The notes below the pieces were generated by a model. It worked only from the letters and a program-made list of their open reading frames with translations, searched no databases and was not told the DNA's origin. From Flavobacteriales bacterium 34_180_T64 (lineage in GTDB: Bacteria; Bacteroidota; Bacteroidia; Flavobacteriales; Flavobacteriaceae), in NCBI GenBank assembly GCA_002162765.1, contig MAAR01000009.1, positions 124,001 to 188,000 of the forward strand: a stretch of 64,000 nt of DNA, given 5' to 3'. How positions within the stretch are numbered: the first letter of the stretch is position 1; every line of letters starts with the position of its first letter. Made by a program: the position numbers and the translations under genes. Below are positions 25,314 to 33,539 of the stretch, in pieces.

Positions 25314-28300
25314 ATGAAAAAAATCAACAATTTTTTTAGAGGGATAACTATACTGTGTTTCCTAATTTCGATGTCGTCCTATGGTCAGAATTCGACTTGT
25401 GCTACAGCCGCTCCATTAACAATTGGAGGAACTGCTTGTTCAGGTACTTCCGGAGGACCAAATTCTGGTGACCCAACTGGGTTTGATGGTACAGACAATA
25501 ATGTTTGTTCTTCATCTTATTCAGGTGGAGACGATTATATTTTTGAATATACGGCAACAACGGCTGATGCTTTACAATTAGATCTTAATGCTACTAACAC
25601 TTGGACAGGATTATTAGTTACAGCCGGATGTCCTACAACTGGAACCTGTTTTGCAAGTGCAACCAGTTCTTCATCTAATGAATCTTTAGTTACACCGCCA
25701 ATGACAATTGGAACTACTTATTATATTCAAATTTCAACGTACCCTACACCTAATAGTCCAGGGCAATTTTGTTTGGATGCTAATTTGACAGCTCCTCCAG
25801 AGCCGATTGCTAATGAAACTTGTGCAACAGCGCAACCAATTGCTTGCGGTGAAACTATTAGTGCAACTACAGATGGGACTACAGGATCGAATACTGAAAC
25901 AGGAGGATGTAATCAGAGTAATTATGGTGTATGGTACACATTTACTGGAGACGGAAATGCTTATACATATGATCTCGTTGCAGAGAATATATCTTTAGAT
26001 TTAGAAATGTCTATTTCAAGTGGTTCTTGTGGTAGTTTAACTAATATTGCTTGTAGAGATGCAGCAGGTTCTGGTGATGAGACTTATAGCTTAGATTCCG
26101 TAGACGGGACGCAATACTATATTTATATTTCATATTATAGCACGTTTGGTACAACTACAGGTGACTTTACCTTGACTGCAACTTGTGTAGCAGGTCCAAC
26201 CTGTACCGATGGTATTCAAAATGGAGATGAAGAAGATATTGATTGTGGAGGTACTGCTTGTGCTCCATGTCCACCTTCTTATTGTGATCCTGATCCATCT
26301 AGTATTGATTCCACTGGACTTACGAGTGTTACCGTGGAAGGTACTGTGTTTCCTAGTCTTGCGGCTACGGGCTATGAGGATTTTACTGCACTTCCTTCAG
26401 TGAATTTATCGCAAGTATTGACTTCAACTGTTGTCATTGATTATAGTCATAGTTATGATTATTATACGAGAATTTGGATTGATTTTAATGATGATTTTGT
26501 ATTTGATGAGTCTGAAGTGGTTTTTGAAGTACCAAACTCTACAGACGACCCTGTTAATGCAGAATTTATTATACCTGTTGATCCTGCAACTGTAGGAAAT
26601 CATAGAATGCGTATAGGGGGGCATGATTATGCTTATCCAGATCCATGTTGGACTGGAAGCTATGCGGCATTTATGGATGTTACCGTAAAAATTCAAGGTC
26701 CACCAGCTTGTGGTCCGGCAGATATAGCTAATACGGAAGTTAGTGCAAATTGTACTTCGGGATCAGAAGGGTTTACGGTGAATGTTGACGTTGCTTTTGC
26801 AAATTGGGGAAATACAATAATTGATTCAAATGGAGGTGAATGGCCAATAGCTCCATTTGCACCAGGGAATTACCCAATAGGACCTTTCGATGATGGAGAT
26901 TCCGTCGAACTAACGATGCAACATCTTGATGGACCAACGTCTCTTTGTAATTTTTCAATAGGTACATTTACAAATACATGTCCACCAGAATATGATTTAT
27001 GTCCAGGAGCTACTCTTGTTACTGTTGGAGTTGAAGAATGCGGACCAGATGTAACAGGTACTAATGCTGATACAACAGATTCTGGGGTAACTCAAGCTTC
27101 TTGTGCAACTGCTACATATAGTGGAGGTGATATTTGGTACACGTTTGTAATGCCAGCTAGTCAAACCACTTTAATTTATAACAGAAGTGCTTCTGACTTT
27201 TCAACTACTCAAGCTGAATTGTATAGTGGTGCTTGTGGAGCTTTAATTGAAGAAGATTGTACAACTAGTACTTCAGATTCCTTTGAAGGTTTAACTGCAG
27301 GTGCAACATACTATTTGAGAATATATGATTGGGGTAACAATGATATTGGTGATGTTACATTTTGTTTAGGCACACCACCACCACCACCCGCTAATGATCT
27401 TTGTGCAGATGCCTTACCACTTGCTTGTGGTGATGCTCTTGAAGGATTTAATGCTGCAGCAACAGATGTTGGTGAAGGACCAACTTGTGGAACATCTCCA
27501 GGAGATAGTGGTGTTTGGTATGCATTTGAAGGTAATGAAACAGAGGTTACAATTACTACGTGTAATGCAGCTACTGACTTTGATACAAAAATTAATGTGT
27601 ATACAGGAGAATGTGGTGCCCTAGTTTGTGAAACGGGTGACGACGATGCAACTTGTACTCATAGTAATTTACACTCTGAAGCTACATTTATTGCTAGAAC
27701 TGGTGTAACATATTATGTATATGTAAGTGGATTTGGTAGCGCGTCTGGAAACTTTGTCTTGAGTGCTGAATGTGGTCCAACACCTTATGTTCTTATTAGT
27801 ACAGAACAAGATATGTCTTTACGTGATAATATAAATGTAATATCTGGTGGCGTTGGCGTTATGACTGATGGTCAGCAACTTAAAGTTGATCAAGACAGTC
27901 ATATTCTTGCATTTGGTGAAGCATCTCAAATTGCGATAAGCAATGGTAGTACAGTAGCTACGGAAATTTTAGCTCCTGCTGCACCAGTGCTTTTAGCATT
28001 TGAAAACAATGCGTATTCAAGTGGATCGAGTCCAAGTGTAACAGTTAATAATGGTGAAACCACTCATTTACTTGAATCAGTTTATAAACATGTTGTAGTA
28101 GAAGAAGGTGGTACTGCTATATTTATTCAGCCTAATGTTTATATCGATGAACTGAAGATGAGGAAAGGTGCTACTCTAGAATTTATTGGATGTACTAATG
28201 TAATGATTAACAGGAATTTTCAAGTAGCCGAAGGAGGTACAATTAATGCCGATCAGAATACTGTGACATTCTTTGTCGACAACATGATTTCCATCGAAAA

Positions 28301-29513
28301 AGGATCTGACGTAAACGCACATATGTATGCTAGCAATAACTTTAGTGCTGATGGCGGAGGTATTAATGGAGAAATTACTACTTTAGAAGGGGTCTTTGTA
28401 GGTGAAAAAGTTGACCTTAAGAAGAACGTGAAAGTTGCTGCTCATATTTATGATGTTTCTTGTGCAGTTGAGCCACCTAGAGGTGTTCCACTTGCTGGAG
28501 AATTTTGCTTCTTTCCAGTTGAAATTGCATGTAATGAAACAGTAACAGGTGATACGTCGCTTTTCGATGTTGAGGACGTAGACTTTTGTGGTACATCCTT
28601 AAGTTCAGCTTCAGGTGTATGGCATGTGTTGACTGGTACAGGTGATGTAATAACTGCAACAGCCGATACTTTTGGATCTTCATTTGATACAAAAATAGGA
28701 GTGTTTACTGGTTCTTGTGGTGATTTAGTATGTCTAGGTGGTGATGATGATGCATCAGATCCTTTTAGTTTACAATCTGAATTTGAATTTAATACTGTAG
28801 CAGGTGAGTCATATTACATCTATGTAACTGGATTTAGTTCTAATGCAGGTGCATATACATTAAATGTAACATGTGATTTACCACCGGAACCTTGTGATTC
28901 AAGTGATGAAAATGTTACGATATCAATTAATTATGATAATTTTCCAACTGAAACAGCTTGGACTATTACTGATGAAAATAATAATGTAGTAGCTTCTGGT
29001 TCTGGGTCTAGTGGGGATACTACTTTTATTCAAACTGTGGCATTATGTAGTAGTGGTTGTTATGATTTTGAAATTACTGATTCTTTTGGAGATGGTATTT
29101 GCTGTACTTATGGATCTGGATCTTATAGTGTAACGGATGGATTTGGTAATATAGTTGCTTCAGGAGGCGATTTTGGATCTTCAGAAACTACTAATTTCTG
29201 TTTATCAGGTGGTGCACGTATGGCGAGTCCAGATGCAATTACAACTGATGATGAGATCAAGTTAGATTGGGATCTATATCCTAACCCTACGAAATCGAAT
29301 CAAGTTACCTTAGGTCTTCAAGATTATATGGGACAAGATGTTACTTTTGAAGTATTAGATTATACAGGTAAGGTCTTAGTTCAAGAATCTTTCAGTAACC
29401 TAAGAAATGCGAAGCAAACTGTAAGTTTAAATAATATCATAAACGGTGTTTATGTAGTACGATTAACCACTAGAAATGGTGTGAGTACGAAACAACTTAT
29501 AGTATCCTATTAA
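25314..29513 (+). CDS. Large secreted multidomain protein with T9SS sorting tail
   Basis: A 1,399-residue secreted protein with a signal peptide ending near SSYGQNS. It has at least five cysteine-bearing beta-sandwich units of PPC-like type, each opening like ETCATAQPIACGE and closing like YYIYVTGFSSNAG (about 27-158, 168-290, 555-690, 695-830, 1065-1190). Between them lie a Cys-rich DGIQNGDEEDIDCGG segment (297-311), a GEVED-type domain with IDFNDDFVFDESEV (about 335-460), and a beta-helix-like stretch (about 835-1050). The end (LYPNPTKSNQVTL to KQLIVSY) is a type A T9SS sorting domain. No catalytic motif is seen; an adhesin or matrix role is inferred. A strong terminator follows. Confidence 0.88.
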   Translation: MKKINNFFRGITILCFLISMSSYGQNSTCATAAPLTIGGTACSGTSGGPNSGDPTGFDGTDNNVCSSSYSGGDDYIFEYTATTADALQLDLNATNTWTGLLVTAGCPTTGTCFASATSSSSNESLVTPPMTIGTTYYIQISTYPTPNSPGQFCLDANLTAPPEPIANETCATAQPIACGETISATTDGTTGSNTETGGCNQSNYGVWYTFTGDGNAYTYDLVAENISLDLEMSISSGSCGSLTNIACRDAAGSGDETYSLDSVDGTQYYIYISYYSTFGTTTGDFTLTATCVAGPTCTDGIQNGDEEDIDCGGTACAPCPPSYCDPDPSSIDSTGLTSVTVEGTVFPSLAATGYEDFTALPSVNLSQVLTSTVVIDYSHSYDYYTRIWIDFNDDFVFDESEVVFEVPNSTDDPVNAEFIIPVDPATVGNHRMRIGGHDYAYPDPCWTGSYAAFMDVTVKIQGPPACGPADIANTEVSANCTSGSEGFTVNVDVAFANWGNTIIDSNGGEWPIAPFAPGNYPIGPFDDGDSVELTMQHLDGPTSLCNFSIGTFTNTCPPEYDLCPGATLVTVGVEECGPDVTGTNADTTDSGVTQASCATATYSGGDIWYTFVMPASQTTLIYNRSASDFSTTQAELYSGACGALIEEDCTTSTSDSFEGLTAGATYYLRIYDWGNNDIGDVTFCLGTPPPPPANDLCADALPLACGDALEGFNAAATDVGEGPTCGTSPGDSGVWYAFEGNETEVTITTCNAATDFDTKINVYTGECGALVCETGDDDATCTHSNLHSEATFIARTGVTYYVYVSGFGSASGNFVLSAECGPTPYVLISTEQDMSLRDNINVISGGVGVMTDGQQLKVDQDSHILAFGEASQIAISNGSTVATEILAPAAPVLLAFENNAYSSGSSPSVTVNNGETTHLLESVYKHVVVEEGGTAIFIQPNVYIDELKMRKGATLEFIGCTNVMINRNFQVAEGGTINADQNTVTFFVDNMISIEKGSDVNAHMYASNNFSADGGGINGEITTLEGVFVGEKVDLKKNVKVAAHIYDVSCAVEPPRGVPLAGEFCFFPVEIACNETVTGDTSLFDVEDVDFCGTSLSSASGVWHVLTGTGDVITATADTFGSSFDTKIGVFTGSCGDLVCLGGDDDASDPFSLQSEFEFNTVAGESYYIYVTGFSSNAGAYTLNVTCDLPPEPCDSSDENVTISINYDNFPTETAWTITDENNNVVASGSGSSGDTTFIQTVALCSSGCYDFEITDSFGDGICCTYGSGSYSVTDGFGNIVASGGDFGSSETTNFCLSGGARMASPDAITTDDEIKLDWDLYPNPTKSNQVTLGLQDYMGQDVTFEVLDYTGKVLVQESFSNLRNAKQTVSLNNIINGVYVVRLTTRNGVSTKQLIVSY

Positions 29514-29533
29514 TTTAATAATTAATTAAAATT

Positions 29534-29566
29534 AAAAGAGACCACAATTTGTGGTCTCTTTTTTTT
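29534..29566 (+). terminator. Terminator of the T9SS protein gene
   Basis: AAAAGAGACCACAA (29534-29547) pairs with TTGTGGTCTCTTTT, followed by a longer T run. It begins 21 bases after the stop codon. Confidence 0.9.
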
Positions 29567-29567
29567 G

Positions 29568-29675
29568 TGTCAAACTGAGCTTGTCGAAGTTTTATCGATT
29601 ATCGATACGTAAACATATTTCGACAGGCTCAATATGACACTAGACAAGCTCAGTACAGGCAAGCTCAGTTTGACA
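29568..29675. repeat. Palindromic repeat built on TGTCAAACTGAGCTTG
   Basis: TGTCAAACTGAGCTTG (29568-29583) has a perfect 16-base inverted copy at 29660-29675. Inside are TCGAAG/TTTCGACAGGCTCA segments and further partial copies of CAAGCTCAGT (from about 29645), so hairpins can nest or swap partners. This is a well-known style of dispersed intergenic repeat in Flavobacteriaceae. It differs in sequence from the repeat after ndk. Confidence 0.75.
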
Positions 29676-29741
29676 TATTACAATCTACTTGACGTTTCAG
29701 ATAACTACTTTTATATTAAACAGTCCTAAATGACCGATATA

Positions 29742-30038
29742 TTAACGAAGCACTATTTTTTTAATGACCGCTTTACCTAAAGCCTCGTTAAGCATCGCAA
29801 TAATCTTATCTTTCCCATAGCTCAATTCTTCTCTAAGCACGCTAGAACTTAATTGAATGTATAGTGTCTCACGTTCTAAATGGACAGACGTCGTATAATT
29901 GTTGACGCCATTACCCATCAAGCTTTTCCAAGCGTCTTGCACATTAACCTTGTCTAATCCTTTTTGTAGCTTATTGGTATCTACAAACTCTTTTAAGACA
30001 TCGCTAATTTTTAGGTTCTCATTGTTTCGTTTTGCCAT
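29742..30038 (-). CDS. DUF721/DciA-like protein
   Basis: A 98-residue protein. The KISDVLKEFVDTNKLQKGL start, the VQDAWKSLMG segment and the C-terminal ALGKAVIKKIVLR fit the DUF721 family. DciA, the named member, recruits the replicative helicase in bacteria that lack DnaC or DnaI. This version is core-only, without the long tails of many homologues. It overlaps the upstream lipoprotein gene by one base (TAATG) in an operon led by recF, so replication and repair functions are linked. Confidence 0.82.
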   Translation of the reverse strand: MAKRNNENLKISDVLKEFVDTNKLQKGLDKVNVQDAWKSLMGNGVNNYTTSVHLERETLYIQLSSSVLREELSYGKDKIIAMLNEALGKAVIKKIVLR

Positions 30039-30454
30039 TAGTCTAATTCTAAGGGTTGATATCGTTTATAGGTATAGATTGCTTTAGCGCTATTTATGAT
30101 TGTAAGTTGGTCTGCACTTGCATTTAAAACCGTTTCTTTCCATTCTGAAAATGGGGTGCTATAATACAAATGTAAACTGTCATTTTCAATACTGACTTTA
30201 ATATGTTCTACATCTTGCGATGTTTCAAAAGTGCCACTAAAATTGGGTTTTACTTTTTTTCTAAATCCTATTAGGCTATCATTAATACTTATATAATCTA
30301 TAGTCGCATTGTAATTGTAATCCCGAGAACTGCCATCAAAGAAGGTTGCTTTTTCAATTTCCCAATACCCATTTATATGTTCAATATAAGTTTCTGGATC
30401 AGTATAGCAACTCATAAAAACAAGCATCAACACAGAGATAGTAAACCGTTTCAT
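30038..30454 (-). CDS. Small lipocalin-like lipoprotein
   Basis: A 138-residue protein with a short hydrophobic leader and MSC lipobox (C16). After that come [12 protein letters not shown] and alternating beta-strands that fit a small lipocalin-type barrel, with YWEI near the start. The function is unknown. It overlaps recF by four bases (ATGA) and dciA by one base, so it is translationally coupled inside a DNA-metabolism operon although it is exported. Confidence 0.7.
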   Translation of the reverse strand: MKRFTISVLMLVFMSCYTDPETYIEHINGYWEIEKATFFDGSSRDYNYNATIDYISINDSLIGFRKKVKPNFSGTFETSQDVEHIKVSIENDSLHLYYSTPFSEWKETVLNASADQLTIINSAKAIYTYKRYQPLELD

Positions 30455-31530
30455 AGTTTAAATATTTTATACGATTGGTGAATCTGCTTTACAACGGTTT
30501 CTGTACGTTCCGCATGTGTATCACTAATAAATATTTGTCCAAAATCTTCGTTGTCTACAAGACTGATGATTTGGGCAACACGATGCTCGTCTAATTTATC
30601 AAATATATCATCTAACAATAAAATAGGAGCAACACCACTTTGCTGTTTTATAAAATCAAATTGTGCCAATTTTAAAGCTATTAAAAATGATTTTTGCTGG
30701 CCTTGGCTTCCGAATTTTTTTATTGGATACTGTTCAATTTCCAAATTAAGATCATCCTTATGGATACCAACACTCGTATAATGGATGGCTTTGTCTTTAG
30801 TTAAAGATTTCTCTAAAAGTGTTTGCAATTTGTCTTCGTATAAATCACTCTTGTAACTTAAACTTACAGATTCATTATCATTGCTTATGGCTTTATAACG
30901 TGTTTTAAAAATAGGAATGAATGCCTTTAAAAATTGATCTCTCGTTTCAAATATCAAAGTGCCATAGGTATCCAATTGCGCGTTATAAATTTCTAATGTT
31001 GACGCATTAAACGTGTTGTTTAATGCGAAATATTTAAGTAATGCATTACGCTGCGACAATACTTTGTTGTAATTTATAAGATTGGATAAATAGGTTTTGT
31101 CACTTTGAGAAATGACACTGTCTATAAATTTACGTCTCGTATCGCTACCCTCAATGATTAAATCTCTATCTGCTGGCGAAATGATTACTAATGGAATAAA
31201 ACCAATATGATCACTAAATTTTTCATAGGCTTTATTGTTGCGTTTAATAACTTTTTTTTGACCGCGTTTCAATGAAACCACAATTTTTTCCGACCGATCA
31301 TCTTTATCGAAAACACCATCAACAACAAAAAACTCTTGATTATGCTTGATGTTTTGAGTAGCAACAGGATTAAAATAGCTCTTTCCAAACGCCAAATGAT
31401 AGATAGCGTCTAATACATTTGTTTTTCCAACACCATTGGATCCAACAAAGCAATTAATCTTGTTATCAAATTCAAAGTCTTGACTTTCAAAATTCTTATA
31501 GTTAATCAATGTTAGGCCACTTAGTGTCAT
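30451..31530 (-). CDS. recF: DNA replication and repair protein RecF
   Basis: A 359-residue SMC-like ATPase that acts with RecO and RecR to load RecA at gaps. Walker A is GSNGVGKT (30-37), the ABC signature region is [18 protein letters not shown], and Walker B is [43 protein letters not shown] lies in the lobe II arm. Length is normal. It heads an operon with the lipocalin-like gene and dciA. The divergent TPR gene starts about 135 bases away. Confidence 0.97.
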   Translation of the reverse strand: MTLSGLTLINYKNFESQDFEFDNKINCFVGSNGVGKTNVLDAIYHLAFGKSYFNPVATQNIKHNQEFFVVDGVFDKDDRSEKIVVSLKRGQKKVIKRNNKAYEKFSDHIGFIPLVIISPADRDLIIEGSDTRRKFIDSVISQSDKTYLSNLINYNKVLSQRNALLKYFALNNTFNASTLEIYNAQLDTYGTLIFETRDQFLKAFIPIFKTRYKAISNDNESVSLSYKSDLYEDKLQTLLEKSLTKDKAIHYTSVGIHKDDLNLEIEQYPIKKFGSQGQQKSFLIALKLAQFDFIKQQSGVAPILLLDDIFDKLDEHRVAQIISLVDNEDFGQIFISDTHAERTETVVKQIHQSYKIFKL

Positions 31531-31635
31531 TAATCTTGAGCTAGAATTCGTGTTTTAGTTGTCCAATACGGAAAAGGATGTGCAAATTATTGAAAAATAA
31601 CAAATAAATTACCTTTTAAATCCCAATAAAAATTT

Positions 31636-31643
31636 TATTTTTG
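31636..31643 (+). promoter_or_regulatory. -7 promoter element before the TPR/ribH operon
   Basis: TATTTTTG matches TAnnTTTG and lies 22 bases before the ATG at 31665. No convincing -33 box is seen. Confidence 0.5.
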
Positions 31644-31664
31644 CGGCGCACAAATAGACAATAT

Positions 31665-32429
31665 ATGGCAACTTATAAGAAAAGAGGTTTTAAACCAAAA
31701 ACGAAATCTGAGAAGGTAGATGCTCTAGAAGAAAACTCAACAACAGCTGAGGTATTTAATACCTTAGACGAAAAAGCATCGAGAGCTGAAGAGTGGACTG
31801 TTAAGAATCAAAAATATATTTTTGTAATTGTTGGTTTAGCTGCTGCAATCGTTTTAGGATATTTAGGTTATAATAAATTTGTAGCAGAGCCTAAAGGAAG
31901 CGTAGCAATGAACGATATGTTTAAAGCACAGCAATATTTTGATCAAGCCGTAAATGGAACTGAAAAAGATTCCCTGTATACCTTAACCTTAAATGGAGGT
32001 GAAGGAAAATTCGGAATGTTAGATATTATAAATGAATATGGTGGTACACCAGCTGCTAATTTGGCAAGTTACTACGCAGGAATGTCTTACTTAAACCTTA
32101 AGGATTATACAAATGCAATTACGCATTTACAAGATTTCTCTAGTGATGATGTCATGTTAAATGCAATCTCTAAAGGCGGTATTGCTGATGCATTCGTACA
32201 ATTGAATCAACCAGAAGATGCTTTAGGGTATTATGAATCAGCTGTAAAATTATCATCGAATGAATTTACAACACCAATGTATCTATTTAAAGCTGGAAAC
32301 ACAGCGCTTACAGTAGGGAAAGTTGATAAAGCATTAAACTATTTCAATCGTATTAAGAACGATTATTCAAGCTCAAATGAAGCTGTAGATATAGATGTAT
32401 TTATTGGTAAAGCCGAAGCGAGTATGTAA
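31665..32429 (+). CDS. TPR protein with one membrane anchor
   Basis: A 254-residue protein starting MATYKKRGFKPKTK; the eight extra upstream codons run into the promoter, so ATG 31665 is preferred. A basic cytosolic N-terminus is followed by a single membrane helix (YIFVIVGLAAAIVLGYLGY, near residues 55-73). The remaining part has TPR-like repeats (AANLASYYAGMSYLNLKDYT and DALGYYESAVKLSS). The layout resembles YfgM-type ancillary proteins near the Sec/BAM machinery, which is only an analogy. ribH starts one base after its stop codon. Confidence 0.82.
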   Translation: MATYKKRGFKPKTKSEKVDALEENSTTAEVFNTLDEKASRAEEWTVKNQKYIFVIVGLAAAIVLGYLGYNKFVAEPKGSVAMNDMFKAQQYFDQAVNGTEKDSLYTLTLNGGEGKFGMLDIINEYGGTPAANLASYYAGMSYLNLKDYTNAITHLQDFSSDDVMLNAISKGGIADAFVQLNQPEDALGYYESAVKLSSNEFTTPMYLFKAGNTALTVGKVDKALNYFNRIKNDYSSSNEAVDIDVFIGKAEASM

Positions 32430-32430
32430 T

Positions 32431-32916
32431 ATGGCAACTAAAAATCAAAATTTATCAGATTACGATAAAAACACAATCCCAAGCGCGAAAAATTTTCGGT
32501 TTGGGATTGTTGTTTCAGAATGGAATCCTAATATCACAAATGGTCTTTTTAAAGGTGCTTATGATACACTAATAGAAAATGGTGCTCTAGATAAGAACAT
32601 CGTACATTGGAATGTTCCTGGGAGTTTTGAATTGATTTATGGTTCAAAAAAAATGATTGATCAAAACGTGGATGCCGTCATTGCAATTGGCAGTGTCATT
32701 CAAGGTGAGACGAAACATTTTGATTTCGTTTGTGAAGCTGTTTCACAAGGGATAAAAGACTTAAATATAAATACGGACACACCAGTTATATTTTGTGTGC
32801 TTACTGATAACACGATGCAACAAGGCATAGAGCGGTCAGGAGGAACGTATGGAAATAAAGGTGTAGAGGCAGCTGTTGCCGCAATTAAGATGGCATCACT
32901 TCGAGAAAACGCCTAA
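32431..32916 (+). CDS. ribH: 6,7-dimethyl-8-ribityllumazine synthase
   Basis: A 161-residue enzyme for the penultimate step of riboflavin synthesis. FGIVVSEWNPNIT is the substrate-binding N-terminal region, WNVPGSFELIYG lines the site, and IQGETKHFDFV holds the conserved His. VIFCVLTDNTMQQGIERSGG is the C-terminal signature. ATG 32431 gives MATKNQNL and follows the TPR stop codon at one base, so I reject the 12-codon upstream extension. No FMN riboswitch-like leader is seen. Confidence 0.96.
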   Translation: MATKNQNLSDYDKNTIPSAKNFRFGIVVSEWNPNITNGLFKGAYDTLIENGALDKNIVHWNVPGSFELIYGSKKMIDQNVDAVIAIGSVIQGETKHFDFVCEAVSQGIKDLNINTDTPVIFCVLTDNTMQQGIERSGGTYGNKGVEAAVAAIKMASLRENA

Positions 32917-33023
32917 TTTTACGGATACTATTCGCTTTAATTTGTTAACAATTTTTAGCAATTCAAAAGCTATATTTCTTTGTATTTTAAGTACATTTGA
33001 AATGTAACAAAGACTTCGTTTTA

Positions 33024-33242
33024 GTGAATTTATTTAAACAACGTAAAAACAAACGATTCACATATACACCTCGTCATTTAAAGGAAAATGAGACTGACGA
33101 TACCAAAAGTTTAGAATCGCAATGGAAAGACGCTAAGTCTTTAAATAAGCGAAAGACGAATCCATTTGCAACATTACCATTTCTGGTCTTGTTTTTGATA
33201 GCTATTCTAATAGTACTATATATTTTAAGTCGTTACGAATAA
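33024..33242 (+). CDS. Small C-terminally anchored membrane protein (paralogue 1)
   Basis: A 72-residue protein starting at GTG 33024: NLFKQRKNKRFTYTPRHL aligns with GIFGSRKNKKYDYTPRYY of the next gene, which fixes the start. A charged cytosolic segment is followed by one C-terminal membrane helix (LPFLVLFLIAILIVLYIL). Proteins of this kind next to ribH are sometimes labelled riboflavin synthase subunit beta, but nothing enzymatic is visible here. The two related genes sit between ribH and mutL. Confidence 0.7.
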   Translation: MNLFKQRKNKRFTYTPRHLKENETDDTKSLESQWKDAKSLNKRKTNPFATLPFLVLFLIAILIVLYILSRYE

Positions 33243-33251
33243 AAATAGATT

Positions 33252-33539
33252 ATGGGAATTTTTGGATCACGTAAAAATAAAAAATACGATTACACACCGC
33301 GTTACTATCAAGGTGAAGGCAGCCCGTTTGAATTAAAACATAAGTTTGACGATCATCGCAAAACTGTAGGTAGTAATAAAGGGCTCAAAACGAAGTTTAA
33401 TAATGCCGTCGATGATTATAAGTATGTTGCAGATGAAGGTGGCGCAAATAAACGTGTTTTAATTATTATTGCTGTTTTAATTATAGTTTTCCTTTTTATA
33501 ATTGACTTCGATTTGTCTATTTTCTTTTCAAAACGCTAA
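33252..33539 (+). CDS. Small C-terminally anchored membrane protein (paralogue 2)
   Basis: A 95-residue protein, related to the preceding gene over its first 20 residues (RKNKKYDYTPRYY). The middle is charged and the last 25 residues form a membrane helix (RVLIIIAVLIIVFLFIIDF). The stop codon overlaps the mutL start by one base (TAATG), so it is translated with mutL. Function unknown. Confidence 0.75.
   Translation: MGIFGSRKNKKYDYTPRYYQGEGSPFELKHKFDDHRKTVGSNKGLKTKFNNAVDDYKYVADEGGANKRVLIIIAVLIIVFLFIIDFDLSIFFSKR

Noticed and set aside
26424-26967. Minus-strand open frames inside the T9SS protein gene
   Set aside because: Their composition mirrors the strongly coding plus strand and they show no recognisable domain; they are shadow frames.
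27370-27388. CCA-repeat tract as a phase-variable repeat
   Set aside because: It encodes a short proline linker in frame; being made of triplets, length change would not switch the gene off.
32917-33023. FMN riboswitch or small gene near ribH
   Set aside because: ribH sits one base after a TPR gene with no structured leader, and the 107 bases after it show no convincing fold or frame apart from the GTG start at 33024.
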